From positions 248,001-312,000 of the forward strand of contig NZ_RKMH01000003.1 in NCBI RefSeq assembly GCF_003797185.1: DNA of 64,000 nucleotides, in the 5' to 3' direction. The position numbers were made by a program, and so were the translations under genes. Positions 41,941 through 50,916 of this stretch are shown here, piece by piece. This stretch comes from Gordonia oryzae (GTDB taxonomy: Bacteria > Actinomycetota > Actinomycetes > Mycobacteriales > Mycobacteriaceae). The number at the start of each line of letters is the position of its first letter. Positions within the stretch are counted from its first letter, which is position 1. Below the pieces are notes generated by a model. That model saw only the letters and a program-made list of their open reading frames with translations, had not been told where the DNA came from and searched no databases.

Positions 41941-44286
41941 GTGGCAACATTCCTGTCCCGGGTGGGCCGTTGGGCCTACACCAACCGGTTCAAGACCATC
42001 GCCGTGTGGATCTTGGTACTGATCGCGCTCGGTGTCGGCGCAGCGTTCCTGTCCAAACCCACCACCGAGAGTTTCTCGATCCCGGGCATTCCGTCCGAGC
42101 GGGCGCAGAACCTCATGGTCGAACGCTTCCCGGACAAGCCGAAATTCGGAGACGACGTCAGCGTGACCTACGTGGTGGCCACGCCCAAGGGGGCGTCGCT
42201 CACCGATCCGCGATACGCCTCCGCTGTGCAGCGCATGCTCGACGAGCTCAAGACTGTCGAGAAGGTGAAGAACCCCGACAAACTCATCAACCCACTCTTG
42301 GTCTACGGCACACAGGCCAATCCCGGGCCCATCCGCCAGCAGCTGATCGCTTTCCAGGAGAAGACATTCGGCGCCACTCCCGAGGCCGCTGCGGCCACCG
42401 TGCAGGCCGGAGCGCCGGTCAACGCCGACGCCACCGCCGTGCAGTTCGGGGCGGGGTTCGATGTCTCGGCAGCCAAGAATGTCACCTCGTCGATGCACGA
42501 TGCGATGGACAAGGTCGCCCAGACCGGCCGCGACGCCGGACTGACCGTCGAGATGAAGGGCACCGCCACAAGCAGATCCAAGTTCGGCGAAACCTCGGAG
42601 ATCATCGGTATCGGGATCGGCGCGATCATCCTGATCCTGACCTTCGCCTCCCTGGTCGCCTGGGGTATGCCGATTCTGACAGCAATCATCGGTGCCGCCG
42701 TGGGCGTGCTCGGAGTATCGATCGCGACCGGCTTCTTCGACCTGAGCGAGGAAACCCCGGTGCTGGCGACGATGATCGGCCTGGCCGTCGGAATCGACTA
42801 CGCGCTGTTCATCGTGTCGCGCTACCGACATGAGATGCACAAGTCGGCAGATCGTGCCGAGGCCGCCGGCCGCGCGGTGGGCACCGCGGGCTCGGCGGTG
42901 GTCTTCGCCGGATCGACGGTGGTGATTGCGCTCGCCGCGCTCGCCGTTGTCAACATCCCGTTCCTCACCGCGATGGGCATCGCCGCCGCAGTCACCGTCA
43001 TCGTGGCCGTCCTGCTGGCGCTGACGCTGCTGCCGGCGATCCTGGGGCTATTCGGCAGCAAGGCTTTTGCCGGACGCCTGCGTTTCCTCAATGCCCCCGA
43101 CGTCACCGGCGAGGAGTCGGTGCGCGTGCACAACGGACAGCGGTACGTGCGGCGGGTGGTGGATCATCCGCGTGTCATCACCGGTGTCATCGTCGTGCTG
43201 CTGATCCTGCTTGCCTTACCTGTGGCGGGACTCACACTGGCGTTGCCCAACGACGCCACCGCGGACCCCTCGACCACCCAGCGACGGGCCTACGACCTCG
43301 TCGCCGACGAGTACGGACCCGGATACAACGGACCGCTCGTCCTCGTGGTCGACGGACGCGGCGTCACCGGTGTGCCCGAACGCGTGCAAGCCTTCGATCG
43401 CCTCGTCGATCAGGTGCGCTCCACCAACGGTGTGGCACACGCGTGGATCGCCGCCGACGGCATCAACAAGGCCGGCGACACCGCCGAAATCTCCGTGATC
43501 CCCTCCAGCGCAGCCGATTCGGACCAGACGCACGATCTGGTGACCACCCTGCGCGACATGGAGTCCGGCGTCGAGAAACGCACCGACCTGACCTACGGGG
43601 TGACCGGGCAGACGGCGATCGAACTCGACGTCTCCGACCGGTTGTCGAGTTCGCTGATCCCCTACCTGGTGATCGTGATCGGCCTGGCGTTCTTGATCCT
43701 GACCGTGGTGTTCCGCTCGATCCTGGTGCCTCTGGTCGCCGCACTCGGGTTCCTGCTGTCGGTCGCGGCCACCTTCGGCGTCACCGTCGCGCTGTTCTCC
43801 GACGGCTGGGGCGGCATTGTCGGCAATCCGCAGCCGCTGGTGAGCTTCTTGCCGATCATGTTGGTGGGCATCGTGTTCGGCTTGGCGATGGACTATCAAG
43901 TGTTTCTGGTGACGCGCATGCGGGAGGCATATAAACACGGTGCCGACGCGAAGCAGGCGGTCGTCATCGGGTACCGGCACAGTGCGCGCGTGGTAGCCGC
44001 TGCCGCCGCCATCATGACCTCGGTGTTCGCCGCGTTCATGTTGCAGGACATGCAATTCATCAAGGTGATGGGCTTCGCACTCGCCATCGCCGTAGTCTTC
44101 GACGCGTTCCTCATCCGCATGACGCTGATGCCTGCCGTGCTCACCCTGCTCGGCGACAAGGCGTGGTGGCTGCCGCGCTGGCTCGACCGCATCCTGCCCA
44201 ACATCGACGTCGAGGGCGAGCAACTCGGTGCCGGCACAACACCCGATGACGCACCCGAACGCGACTCCGTCGGCACCTCACGCTGA
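41941..44286 (+). CDS. MMPL family RND-type transporter (second copy)
   Basis: A 781-residue protein with 11-12 transmembrane helices. Landmarks are GLAVGIDYALFIVSRYRHEM, VFAGSTVVIALAALAVVNIP, FGLAMDYQVFLVTRMREAYK and VFDAFLIRMTLMPAVLTLLG. The N-terminal periplasmic region has the FPDKPKFGDDVSVTYVV motif of the YdfJ-like subgroup. GTG 41941 follows a GAGGAG site. It is an operon with its TetR regulator; the cargo is probably a lipid, siderophore or drug. It differs in gene order from the other MMPL/TetR pair (31.2-34.1 kb), where the regulator is downstream. Confidence 0.92.
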   Translation: MATFLSRVGRWAYTNRFKTIAVWILVLIALGVGAAFLSKPTTESFSIPGIPSERAQNLMVERFPDKPKFGDDVSVTYVVATPKGASLTDPRYASAVQRMLDELKTVEKVKNPDKLINPLLVYGTQANPGPIRQQLIAFQEKTFGATPEAAAATVQAGAPVNADATAVQFGAGFDVSAAKNVTSSMHDAMDKVAQTGRDAGLTVEMKGTATSRSKFGETSEIIGIGIGAIILILTFASLVAWGMPILTAIIGAAVGVLGVSIATGFFDLSEETPVLATMIGLAVGIDYALFIVSRYRHEMHKSADRAEAAGRAVGTAGSAVVFAGSTVVIALAALAVVNIPFLTAMGIAAAVTVIVAVLLALTLLPAILGLFGSKAFAGRLRFLNAPDVTGEESVRVHNGQRYVRRVVDHPRVITGVIVVLLILLALPVAGLTLALPNDATADPSTTQRRAYDLVADEYGPGYNGPLVLVVDGRGVTGVPERVQAFDRLVDQVRSTNGVAHAWIAADGINKAGDTAEISVIPSSAADSDQTHDLVTTLRDMESGVEKRTDLTYGVTGQTAIELDVSDRLSSSLIPYLVIVIGLAFLILTVVFRSILVPLVAALGFLLSVAATFGVTVALFSDGWGGIVGNPQPLVSFLPIMLVGIVFGLAMDYQVFLVTRMREAYKHGADAKQAVVIGYRHSARVVAAAAAIMTSVFAAFMLQDMQFIKVMGFALAIAVVFDAFLIRMTLMPAVLTLLGDKAWWLPRWLDRILPNIDVEGEQLGAGTTPDDAPERDSVGTSR

Positions 44287-44317
44287 GTCCTGCGCCGAGC
44301 GCAACCCGCGGCGTCGG

Positions 44318-44349
44318 CGCCACGCGAGACCAACTCAGCTCGCGTGGCG
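44318..44349 (+). terminator. mmpL terminator hairpin
   Basis: CGCCACGCGAG pairs perfectly with CTCGCGTGGCG (11 bp, 10-base loop) 32 bases after the MMPL stop. No T-tract follows. Confidence 0.65.
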
Positions 44350-44553
44350 TCGAGCCATTGCCGGACCCGTACCGTGTCGGCCGCTCCGAGTGCGTCGCAC
44401 TATCCCGCCATGCCGCACGCCCCGTGCACCCGGCTCGTGGAGGCCGTGGGCTCGATCTACTCGGGGGCGATCCGCACGAACTCCACACGTTCGGTGGCCA
44501 CCCGATCGGAAACGAACTGTCCTCGTTCCCGACTCATCAGATGCCAGGAGTCG

Positions 44554-44877
44554 TTAAGCATCAACCGCCATCTCCCCCAACTCCGACCACTCATCCTGAT
44601 CGACGGTGGTGTTGATGATCTTCGGGGTCTCGGCGAGATAAGCGGGCAGTTCGGCGGTGGCCTTCGCGAAGTGATCACTGTTGACGTGGGCTCCGGCGGC
44701 GTCGTCGTCGAAGGCCTCGATGAGGACGTAGGCATTCGGGTCGTCGATGCTGCGCGACCACTCGAACCAGCGATTGCCCGGTTCGGAGCGAGTGGCCTCG
44801 GTGAATTCCTTGCTCAGCGACGGCCAGGAGTCGGCGTATTCGGGCTTGATCTTCCAGGTGGCGACGATGTGGATCAT
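44554..44877 (-). CDS. Antibiotic biosynthesis monooxygenase (ABM) domain protein
   Basis: A 107-residue single ABM domain: IHIVATWKIKPEYADSW at the start, EPGNRWFEWSRSIDDPNAYV in the middle (conserved Glu/Pro and Trp), and FDDDAAGAHVNSDHFAKA with the His conserved in YgiN/LsrG-like proteins. These small dimeric enzymes oxidise quinol-like compounds without a cofactor or handle degradation intermediates. It is isolated and divergent from the aldehyde dehydrogenase gene. Confidence 0.88.
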   Translation of the reverse strand: MIHIVATWKIKPEYADSWPSLSKEFTEATRSEPGNRWFEWSRSIDDPNAYVLIEAFDDDAAGAHVNSDHFAKATAELPAYLAETPKIINTTVDQDEWSELGEMAVDA

Positions 44878-45036
44878 GAGGATCAGCCTAGGACGCCAAC
44901 CGGTGAGTTCGGTGCTCCGATCCGTCTCGTTCTGAGACAGTTCACCTCTGCTTACCGACCGCTAGCTCGGTCGTCTTCCGGGAGGGATACTGTGGGGTGG
45001 AACACACATGGGCACCAGCCCCGAGACGGAGGACAT

Positions 45037-46464
45037 ATGCGCGAGATCACCAAGTTCTACATCGACGGCCAGTGGGTCGAGCCGACCGAGCTGAACCTCA
45101 TCGATGTGATCAACCCGGCCACCGAGAAGTCGGCGGGTCAGGTCGCACTCGGCACCGCCGCCGACGTCGATGCCGCCGTCGCCGCGGCGAAGCGGGCCTT
45201 CACCACCTGGGGCGTCACCTCCGTCGAGGAGCGCACCGCCGTACTCAACGCCATCGTCGCCGAGTATCAGAAGCGCATGGACGATCTGGCCGCTGCGGTC
45301 ACCGAGGAGATGGGCGCTCCGGCCGGGTTGTCGAAGGCCGCTCAGGTACCGATCGGGCTCGGTCATCTCATGACCGCCGCGGCGACTCTGCCCACCTATT
45401 CGTTCGGTGAGGACCGCGGCAGCCACCGCATCGTCAAGGAGCCGGTCGGCGTGTGCGGGTTCATCACCCCGTGGAACTGGCCGCTCAACCAGGTGATGTG
45501 CAAGCTGGCCCCGGCCCTGGCCACCGGCTGCACCGTCGTGCTCAAGCCGTCGGAGATCGCGCCGTTCAGCGCAGCCATCGTGGCCGAGATCATGGATGCC
45601 GCAGGTGTTCCCGCGGGGGTGTTCAATCTCGTCAACGGTGACGGGCCGGGTGTCGGCGTCGCGTTGTCGTCGCACCCCGACGTCGACATGATCTCCTTCA
45701 CCGGTTCCACCCGGGCCGGCATCGAGGTCGCCAAGAACGCTGCCCCGTCGGTCAAGCGCGTGGCGCAGGAACTCGGCGGCAAGAGCCCCAACATCATCCT
45801 CGACGACGAGGATTTCGCCAAAAACGTCGCCGGCGGCATTGCAACGATGATGCTCAACTCAGGCCAGTCGTGTAATGCGCCGAGCCGCATGCTTGTTCCC
45901 CACTCGCGGCTCGACGAAGTCGCCGAGATCGCCACGGCGACCGGTGCCAATCTGACCGTCGGCGATCCCAACAGCAGCGTCCAGCTGGGCCCGGTGGTCT
46001 CCGAGGCCCAGTTCGAGAAGATCCAGGGTCTCATCGAGCGCGCAATCGACGAGGGCGCCAACGCCGTCATCGGCGGGGCGGGTCGACCGGACGGCCTGGA
46101 GACGGGCTTCTACGTCAAGCCGACCGTGTTCACCAACGTCACCAACGACATGGAGATCGCCCGTACTGAGGTCTTCGGGCCGGTGTTGGTGGTGATCGGC
46201 TACGACTCGATCGACGAGGCCATCAAGATCGCGAACGACACCGAGTACGGCCTGGCCGGCTACGTGTCCGGCAAGGACCTCGACGAGGTGCGCCGCATCG
46301 GCGGGGCCATCCGAGCCGGATCAATCTCGCTCAACGGCGCGCAAGTTGACCCGGCCGCCCCGTTCGGCGGCTACAAGAAGAGCGGCAACGGCCGCGAGTG
46401 GGGCGGCGACTACGGCTTCGAGGACTTCCTCGAGGTCAAGTCGCTGCTGGGCTACAGCGCCTGA
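45037..46464 (+). CDS. Aldehyde dehydrogenase family protein
   Basis: A 475-residue NAD(P)-dependent dehydrogenase. The catalytic Cys279 is in NSGQSCNAPSRM, the general base Glu245 in VAQELGGKSPN, and the coenzyme motif in FTGSTRAG. TPWNWPLNQ carries the conserved Asn, and KPSE the cofactor lysine. Ala/Pro replacing the usual Gly/Thr after Cys (CNAPSR) is typical of a subgroup with unknown aldehyde substrate. ATG 45037 follows GGAGGA. It is monocistronic, with a possible -10 (TACTGT) near 44990. Confidence 0.92.
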   Translation: MREITKFYIDGQWVEPTELNLIDVINPATEKSAGQVALGTAADVDAAVAAAKRAFTTWGVTSVEERTAVLNAIVAEYQKRMDDLAAAVTEEMGAPAGLSKAAQVPIGLGHLMTAAATLPTYSFGEDRGSHRIVKEPVGVCGFITPWNWPLNQVMCKLAPALATGCTVVLKPSEIAPFSAAIVAEIMDAAGVPAGVFNLVNGDGPGVGVALSSHPDVDMISFTGSTRAGIEVAKNAAPSVKRVAQELGGKSPNIILDDEDFAKNVAGGIATMMLNSGQSCNAPSRMLVPHSRLDEVAEIATATGANLTVGDPNSSVQLGPVVSEAQFEKIQGLIERAIDEGANAVIGGAGRPDGLETGFYVKPTVFTNVTNDMEIARTEVFGPVLVVIGYDSIDEAIKIANDTEYGLAGYVSGKDLDEVRRIGGAIRAGSISLNGAQVDPAAPFGGYKKSGNGREWGGDYGFEDFLEVKSLLGYSA

Positions 46465-46502
46465 CTCGCCGACCGCAGCGCCACATAGCGGCGCCTCGGG
46501 TA

Positions 46503-46643
46503 CCGCCGACAGCGCTCTTCACCTCGCCGACCGCGCCATTTCAGCCGCCGACCGCGCTTTCCGAGCGCGGTCGGCGGTATCGGGGGCGCTGTCGGCGTTT
46601 TTCCGGGCGCCGTCGTCGGTATTGGGGGCGCTGTCGGCGGGCA
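46503..46643. repeat. 21-bp-phased inverted and direct repeat cluster
   Basis: Units beginning GCCGAC(A/C)GCGC occur at 46505, 46526 and 46547. Mirror units beginning GCGC(G/T/C)GTCG occur at 46565, 46586, 46607 and 46628. Spacing within each array is exactly 21 bp (two helical turns). The two arrays are inverted relative to each other and meet in a 14-bp perfect hairpin (46545-46577). The cluster fills the gap between the aldehyde dehydrogenase and the cyclopropane synthase. Confidence 0.7.
46545..46577 (+). terminator. Hairpin at the centre of the repeat cluster
   Basis: CCGCCGACCGCGCT pairs perfectly with AGCGCGGTCGGCGG (14 bp, five- to six-base loop) about 80 bases after the aldehyde dehydrogenase stop. 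A TTTTT run occurs 20 bases later (46598-46602). It is probably the transcription terminator of that gene. Confidence 0.55.
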
Positions 46644-46720
46644 ACTGCCGCCCGCGGTGACCCATCCGCACCGCGGTGGGCGGCGAACAACGGGTGACCG
46701 ACCCCATCCCAGGAGGCCCC

Positions 46721-47971
46721 ATGACCGTCGCCGCATCGCTGGCACGAGTGATCGAAGACCGGATCGGCGGCGAACTGCCGGTGCATCTGACCGCGTGGGA
46801 CGGCAGCACCGCCGGCCCGCACGATGCGCCGCATCTCGTCCTTTACAGCCGGGATGCGTTGCGGCGCATGCTGTGGCATCCGGGCGAACTCGGCGCGGCG
46901 CAGGCCTATGTGACCGGTGAACTCGACGTCTCCGGTGACCTCGACGAGGCACTGACCCACGTGTGGGCGGCGGTCACCGAGCGCGGTCTGGGACCGATCC
47001 GTCCGACGCCCCGTCTGCTGTTCGACCTCGCCCGACTCGCCGTCACCCACCGGCTGCTCGGCCCGCCGATGGCCCCGCCGGCCACCCAGGCCCGGGTGCG
47101 CGGGCAACTGCATTCGCGAGCCCGGGACCGGGCCGCGATCAGCCACCACTACGACTTGTCGAACGACTTCTACGCACTGCTCCTCGACGAGCACATGGCG
47201 TACTCGAGCGCATTGTGGACCTCCGACGACCCGGGTTACTCGCTGGCCGATGCACAGGCCGACAAGCTGGACCGGGTGTGTCGCAACGTCGGACTGGACC
47301 AGCTCGGGCCGGGAGCCCGTCTCCTCGACATCGGATGCGGATGGGGTTCACTGTCGCTGTATGCAGCCCAGCACTACGGCGCCCGCGTCATCGGCGTGAC
47401 GATCGCCGCCGAGCAGAAAAGGTTCATCGACGCCCGTATCGCCGAACGCGGCCTCGGCGACCTTGTGGAGATCCGCGTCCAGGACTACCGCGAGATACCC
47501 GACACCGGTTTCGACGCCGTCGCCTCGATCGAGATGGGTGAACATGTAGGGCAACGCAACTACCCGACGTACGCGCAGGTGTTGCACGACAAAGTGATTC
47601 CCGGTGGCGGCGTGTGTATCCAGCAGATGTCGCGGCGCGCCGGACACCATCCGGGTGGCGGACCGTTCATCGAGTCCTTCATCGCCCCCGACATGTACAT
47701 GCGTCCGGTCTCGCAGACGGTCGGCATGCTCGCCGACGCCGGGCTGCACGTGACCGACATCCGGCACATGGGCCATGACTACGTGCGCACCGTCGACGCA
47801 TGGTACGAGACGTTCGAGAAGAACCAGGCCGCCGTCATCGACCTGGTCGGCGAGGAGATGGCGCGGGTGTGGCGGCTCTACCTCGTCGGCGGTCGAATGG
47901 CCTTCCGCGACGGCCGCATGGACGTCGAGCAGATCACGATGCGCCGACCTGCTGCGCCAGCCAGCGCGTGA
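46721..47971 (+). CDS. Cyclopropane-fatty-acyl-phospholipid synthase family methyltransferase
   Basis: A 416-residue protein. An N-terminal lipid-binding region (about 1-130, with AYVTGELDVSGDLDEAL) precedes a class I SAM methyltransferase fold. SAM motif I is LLDIGCGWGSLSLYAA. AISHHYDLSNDFYALLLDEHMAYS, IGVTIAAEQ and GGPFIESFIAPDMYM are CFA-family marks (bicarbonate-site residues included). It adds a methylene bridge or methyl branch to unsaturated acyl chains, similar to UfaA1 of mycobacteria. ATG 46721 follows AGGAGG. Its 3' end overlaps the convergent lipase gene by 38 bp. Confidence 0.92.
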   Translation: MTVAASLARVIEDRIGGELPVHLTAWDGSTAGPHDAPHLVLYSRDALRRMLWHPGELGAAQAYVTGELDVSGDLDEALTHVWAAVTERGLGPIRPTPRLLFDLARLAVTHRLLGPPMAPPATQARVRGQLHSRARDRAAISHHYDLSNDFYALLLDEHMAYSSALWTSDDPGYSLADAQADKLDRVCRNVGLDQLGPGARLLDIGCGWGSLSLYAAQHYGARVIGVTIAAEQKRFIDARIAERGLGDLVEIRVQDYREIPDTGFDAVASIEMGEHVGQRNYPTYAQVLHDKVIPGGGVCIQQMSRRAGHHPGGGPFIESFIAPDMYMRPVSQTVGMLADAGLHVTDIRHMGHDYVRTVDAWYETFEKNQAAVIDLVGEEMARVWRLYLVGGRMAFRDGRMDVEQITMRRPAAPASA

Positions 47972-48776
47972 GAGTGCCGATCACCTCGTCCTTTTCGGGC
48001 TCGTTAAAGATTTCGTGACGCAATCCGTCCCAGATGATCAACGTCTTGTCGGTCGACGACGCCAACTCGTCGACGAGCCGGCTGCCGTCGGGGTTGGTGA
48101 GCGTGTCCTCGCTGCCGTGCATTACCAGCACCGGCATCCGTAGCGAGGGCAGCCGCGCGGGAAACGACTGCATGGTCGAGACCATCTCGGCTCCGAGACG
48201 GGCGGGAATCTTGCCGCGGTGCACCAGCGGGTCGGACTCGTAGTCGGCGACCACCGCCGGGTCCCGGCTGATACTCCCCGAGTCCAGAGCGAGCGTCGGC
48301 AAGGTGGGGGCGATCTTGCCCACCAGCTTGGACACCGCGATCAGCGGACCGGGCAGATCGTCGCCCGGCATGATCGCCGCACCGGACAACACCAGTCCGG
48401 CAAGGGCTTCGGGGTGATCGAGCGCGTAGTCCAAGGCGATGCACCCGCCCATGCTGTGGCCGATCAAGAAGGTCGGCACGCCGTCGATCCCCGTCTCGGA
48501 GATCACCCGGGCGAGGTCGTCGGTGTACTGGCTGAACCGGGTGATGCGCATCCGGGCCCCACCCGAACGCCCGTGACCGAGGTGATCGGGAACGGCGACG
48601 AGATACCCGGCCCCGGTGAGAGCATCGACGACATGCCGGTAGCGCCGGCCATGCTCGCCCATCCCGTGTGCGATGACGACCACGGCACGCGGCTCACCGT
48701 CATCCGGCCGGTACAGGTCGTAGACGATCGTCTCACCGTGCGCCCCGCGGAATTGCCGTTCTTCGGCTGCCGACAT
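47934..48776 (-). CDS. Alpha/beta hydrolase, probable monoacylglycerol lipase
   Basis: A 280-residue hydrolase resembling mycobacterial Rv0183. It has an IAHGMGEHGRRYRHVVDAL oxyanion segment, the nucleophile elbow FLIGHSMGG (Ser108), VMHGSEDTL with the acid, and LRHEIFNEPEKDEVI with the catalytic His. Such enzymes release glycerol and fatty acid from monoacylglycerol. It is coupled to the coiled-coil gene upstream (its stop lies two bases before this ATG). It overlaps the convergent cyclopropane synthase gene at the 3' ends. Confidence 0.9.
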   Translation of the reverse strand: MSAAEERQFRGAHGETIVYDLYRPDDGEPRAVVVIAHGMGEHGRRYRHVVDALTGAGYLVAVPDHLGHGRSGGARMRITRFSQYTDDLARVISETGIDGVPTFLIGHSMGGCIALDYALDHPEALAGLVLSGAAIMPGDDLPGPLIAVSKLVGKIAPTLPTLALDSGSISRDPAVVADYESDPLVHRGKIPARLGAEMVSTMQSFPARLPSLRMPVLVMHGSEDTLTNPDGSRLVDELASSTDKTLIIWDGLRHEIFNEPEKDEVIGTLTRWLAQQVGAS

Positions 48777-48778
48777 GG

Positions 48779-49171
48779 TCACCCCAGCCCGATCCGCGAC
48801 ATCACGCTGCGCCCGGCCGATTCGATCGCGCCGAGCGGCTTGAGCGCCGTCTCACCCACCGCGACAAGCACTTCCACCCTGCCGACGACCTTCTCCAGAC
48901 GGGCGACGACGTCGGCCATCCGGTCGACGGTCACATCGACCATGTTCAGGGTCGTACTCAGCTGCCCCAAGGTGGAGTTGAGCGATTCGATGGTGCCGTC
49001 CAGGTCGGACAGCGTGCGGTCGAAGCCGTCGAGTGCCGAGCCCAGGTCGGTCAGGATCGTGTCGACCTGCTCGACGGTCACATCCGCATTGAGCGCAGCC
49101 TGCGCCAACTTCCGGATTCGCTGACGCTCACCGGGACGCGCCCCCACCCCATGCACACCTTTGTCTGCCAT
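48779..49171 (-). CDS. Coiled-coil protein of unknown function
   Basis: A 130-residue protein. A basic N-terminus (GARPGERQRIRKLAQA) is followed by a long heptad-rich helix: VTVEQVDTILTDLGSALDGF, LSDLDGTIESLNSTLGQLST and MADVVARLEKVVGRVEVLV. The end is LGAIESAGRSVMSRIGLG. This recalls mycobacterial membrane-associated or mce-linked coiled-coil proteins. No catalytic feature is visible. It sits between the WYL regulator and the monoacylglycerol lipase on the same strand with nearly no spacing, so the three are probably one transcript. Confidence 0.75.
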   Translation of the reverse strand: MADKGVHGVGARPGERQRIRKLAQAALNADVTVEQVDTILTDLGSALDGFDRTLSDLDGTIESLNSTLGQLSTTLNMVDVTVDRMADVVARLEKVVGRVEVLVAVGETALKPLGAIESAGRSVMSRIGLG

Positions 49172-49178
49172 GGCGTCA

Positions 49179-50177
49179 TTATCGCTGTTCGGGCGAGGTA
49201 GAGGGGGCAAATGCGGGCACCGGCAGCTCAGAGTGCACTGGCGCGAGTCGCTGGGCGCGTTCTTCCAACTCTCGTCGCAGCGCAATCGGCTCGATCACCG
49301 ACAACTCGATATCGAACGACAGCCACCACAGGATGCGTGTCGCGTGCGCCCCGTCGCCGAAGCGCAGCGTCACACGCACCCCGCCGACTGTTTCGGTGGC
49401 GTCCGAGGCGGGTTCCACGGACAGGACCGATACCGGTCCGCGCGTCAGGGCCTTCACCGATTCCGGTGAGCACGCAACCGTCACGTCGAGCGGCGTGAAA
49501 CCGGAACGGAACGCATCCCGACGACGTTCCCACACCTGCTCGAGATCGACGGAGTCCGCACGGTCGGCGGGCTCGTCGAGAAGGCGCACATCCTTCATCC
49601 TGGAGATCCGGTACATACGTTCATCCCCTTGAGAATTCGCGACCAGATACCAGGTGTCACCGGCGACGATCAGCCCGATCGGATCGAGAACGCGTTCGGT
49701 GGGCTCTGCTCCGGGCCGCTGATAGACCACCGCGATCCGCCGACCCGCGACGACGGCCTGCTGGACCGGCGGCAGCGCATCGAGGTCGTCGGCTGCTTTC
49801 ACGAATCCGTCGGGGCGCACAAGGATTCGACGGGCCGCGTCGGCCACCTGGCCGCGGTGCGCATCCGGTAGGGATGCCTCGAGTTTGCGTTTGGCGCGCG
49901 CCGCCGCCGGCGAGTCGATTCGTCCTCCACCGGAGAGCAGCGCAATCGATTCGTGCAGCGTCAGTCCCGAGAGGTCTGTCCGATATCCCGGGACCAATGC
50001 GAATCCGCCGTGGCGGCCCCGTTCGGAGTAGACCGGCACACCGGACAACGACAGCGCCTCTATGTCGCGGAGCACCGTACGTTCGGAGACCTCCAGCTCC
50101 GTCGCCAACTCGGCAGCGGTCATCCGACCCCGTGATCGCAGCAGCATCAGGACCGACAACAACCGCTCGGCGCGCAT
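49179..50177 (-). CDS. WYL domain transcriptional regulator (DeoR-type HTH, YafY family)
   Basis: A 332-residue protein. The N-terminal HTH (about 1-60: RAERLLSVLMLLRSRGRMTA, SERTVLRDIEALSLSGVPVY) is followed by a WYL ligand domain (about 140-220: RIAVVYQRPG, LDPIGLIVAGDTWYLVANS, YRISRMKDVRLL) and a WCX C-terminal extension. It is divergent from the TIGR03086 gene, separated by a gap with the GACAC-AAG-GTGTC palindrome. It is probably the regulator of that gene and of itself. Confidence 0.92.
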   Translation of the reverse strand: MRAERLLSVLMLLRSRGRMTAAELATELEVSERTVLRDIEALSLSGVPVYSERGRHGGFALVPGYRTDLSGLTLHESIALLSGGGRIDSPAAARAKRKLEASLPDAHRGQVADAARRILVRPDGFVKAADDLDALPPVQQAVVAGRRIAVVYQRPGAEPTERVLDPIGLIVAGDTWYLVANSQGDERMYRISRMKDVRLLDEPADRADSVDLEQVWERRRDAFRSGFTPLDVTVACSPESVKALTRGPVSVLSVEPASDATETVGGVRVTLRFGDGAHATRILWWLSFDIELSVIEPIALRRELEERAQRLAPVHSELPVPAFAPSTSPEQR

Positions 50178-50201
50178 GGGAAAAGTCTGTCAGAAAATCA
50201 C

Positions 50202-50214
50202 GACACAAGGTGTC
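50202..50214. promoter_or_regulatory. Palindrome between the WYL regulator and the TIGR03086 gene
   Basis: GACAC-AAG-GTGTC, a perfect 5+3+5 repeat, is centred in the 94-bp divergent gap. YafY/WYL regulators often bind such TGACA-like repeats before divergent targets. Confidence 0.45.
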
Positions 50215-50271
50215 AGGTATCGCGAGTTCACTGGTCCTCGCCAGCCCGAAGAAACCGAAAGGACCTCCGTC

Positions 50272-50865
50272 ATGACGAACACTCAGCCCGCAGATCCCCG
50301 CCCCGCTTACGCCGCGGCCACCCAATGGGTCGGCGAACTGCTCGCCCACGTTCGCGACGATCAGCTCGACTCCCCCACTCCGTGTGACGACTTCGACGTC
50401 CGCATGCTCGCCCGACACCTCAACGGCACCGCCCACCGTGCGATCGCGCTCGCCGCTGGGGACGACGTTCTCGCCGTTCCCAGCATCGACGAGCATCACG
50501 ACGCCGCCACCTACATCGACGCGACCGGCCGGGCGGCGGCGCTCTGGTCTGACGACGCGAAACTCACTGCTCCGGTACGGGTTCCGTGGGGAGAAGTTCC
50601 GGGAGCCGGAGCACTGTGGGGCTACGTCAACGAAACCCTGGTCCACGGCTGGGACCTCGCAGTGGCCACCGGCCAGACCGCCGAGACCGAGCAGGCACTG
50701 GCCGAGGCCACACTCGCGGTCGCCGGGCAATTCATCCCGGCCGAGATCCGCGCGGACGACGAGGTGCCGTTCAACGCCGTCGTCGAACCCCGCCCTGAGG
50801 CGGGCGCCACCGAGCGGTTGGCGAACTGGTCGGGGCGCAAGTCCGCGCCGTGGACGCGTGCTTGA
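50272..50865 (+). CDS. TIGR03086 family metal-binding protein (DinB/mycothiol-dependent type)
   Basis: A 197-residue helical bundle protein. Marks of the mycothiol maleylpyruvate isomerase N-terminal/DinB fold are LDSPTPCDDFDVRMLARHLN (the CdDFDvR-x-LxxHL motif with a metal His), VNETLVHGWDLAVATG (second metal His and Asp) and FNAVVEPRPEAGATERL at the end. Such proteins may act as mycothiol-dependent transferases. ATG 50272 follows an AAAGGACC site. It is divergent from the WYL regulator, a frequent pairing in actinobacteria. Confidence 0.9.
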   Translation: MTNTQPADPRPAYAAATQWVGELLAHVRDDQLDSPTPCDDFDVRMLARHLNGTAHRAIALAAGDDVLAVPSIDEHHDAATYIDATGRAAALWSDDAKLTAPVRVPWGEVPGAGALWGYVNETLVHGWDLAVATGQTAETEQALAEATLAVAGQFIPAEIRADDEVPFNAVVEPRPEAGATERLANWSGRKSAPWTRA

Positions 50866-50916
50866 CGATCGCCCCTGCATGACGATCGCGCACCGCCACG
50901 TCGAAAGTGTGCGAGC

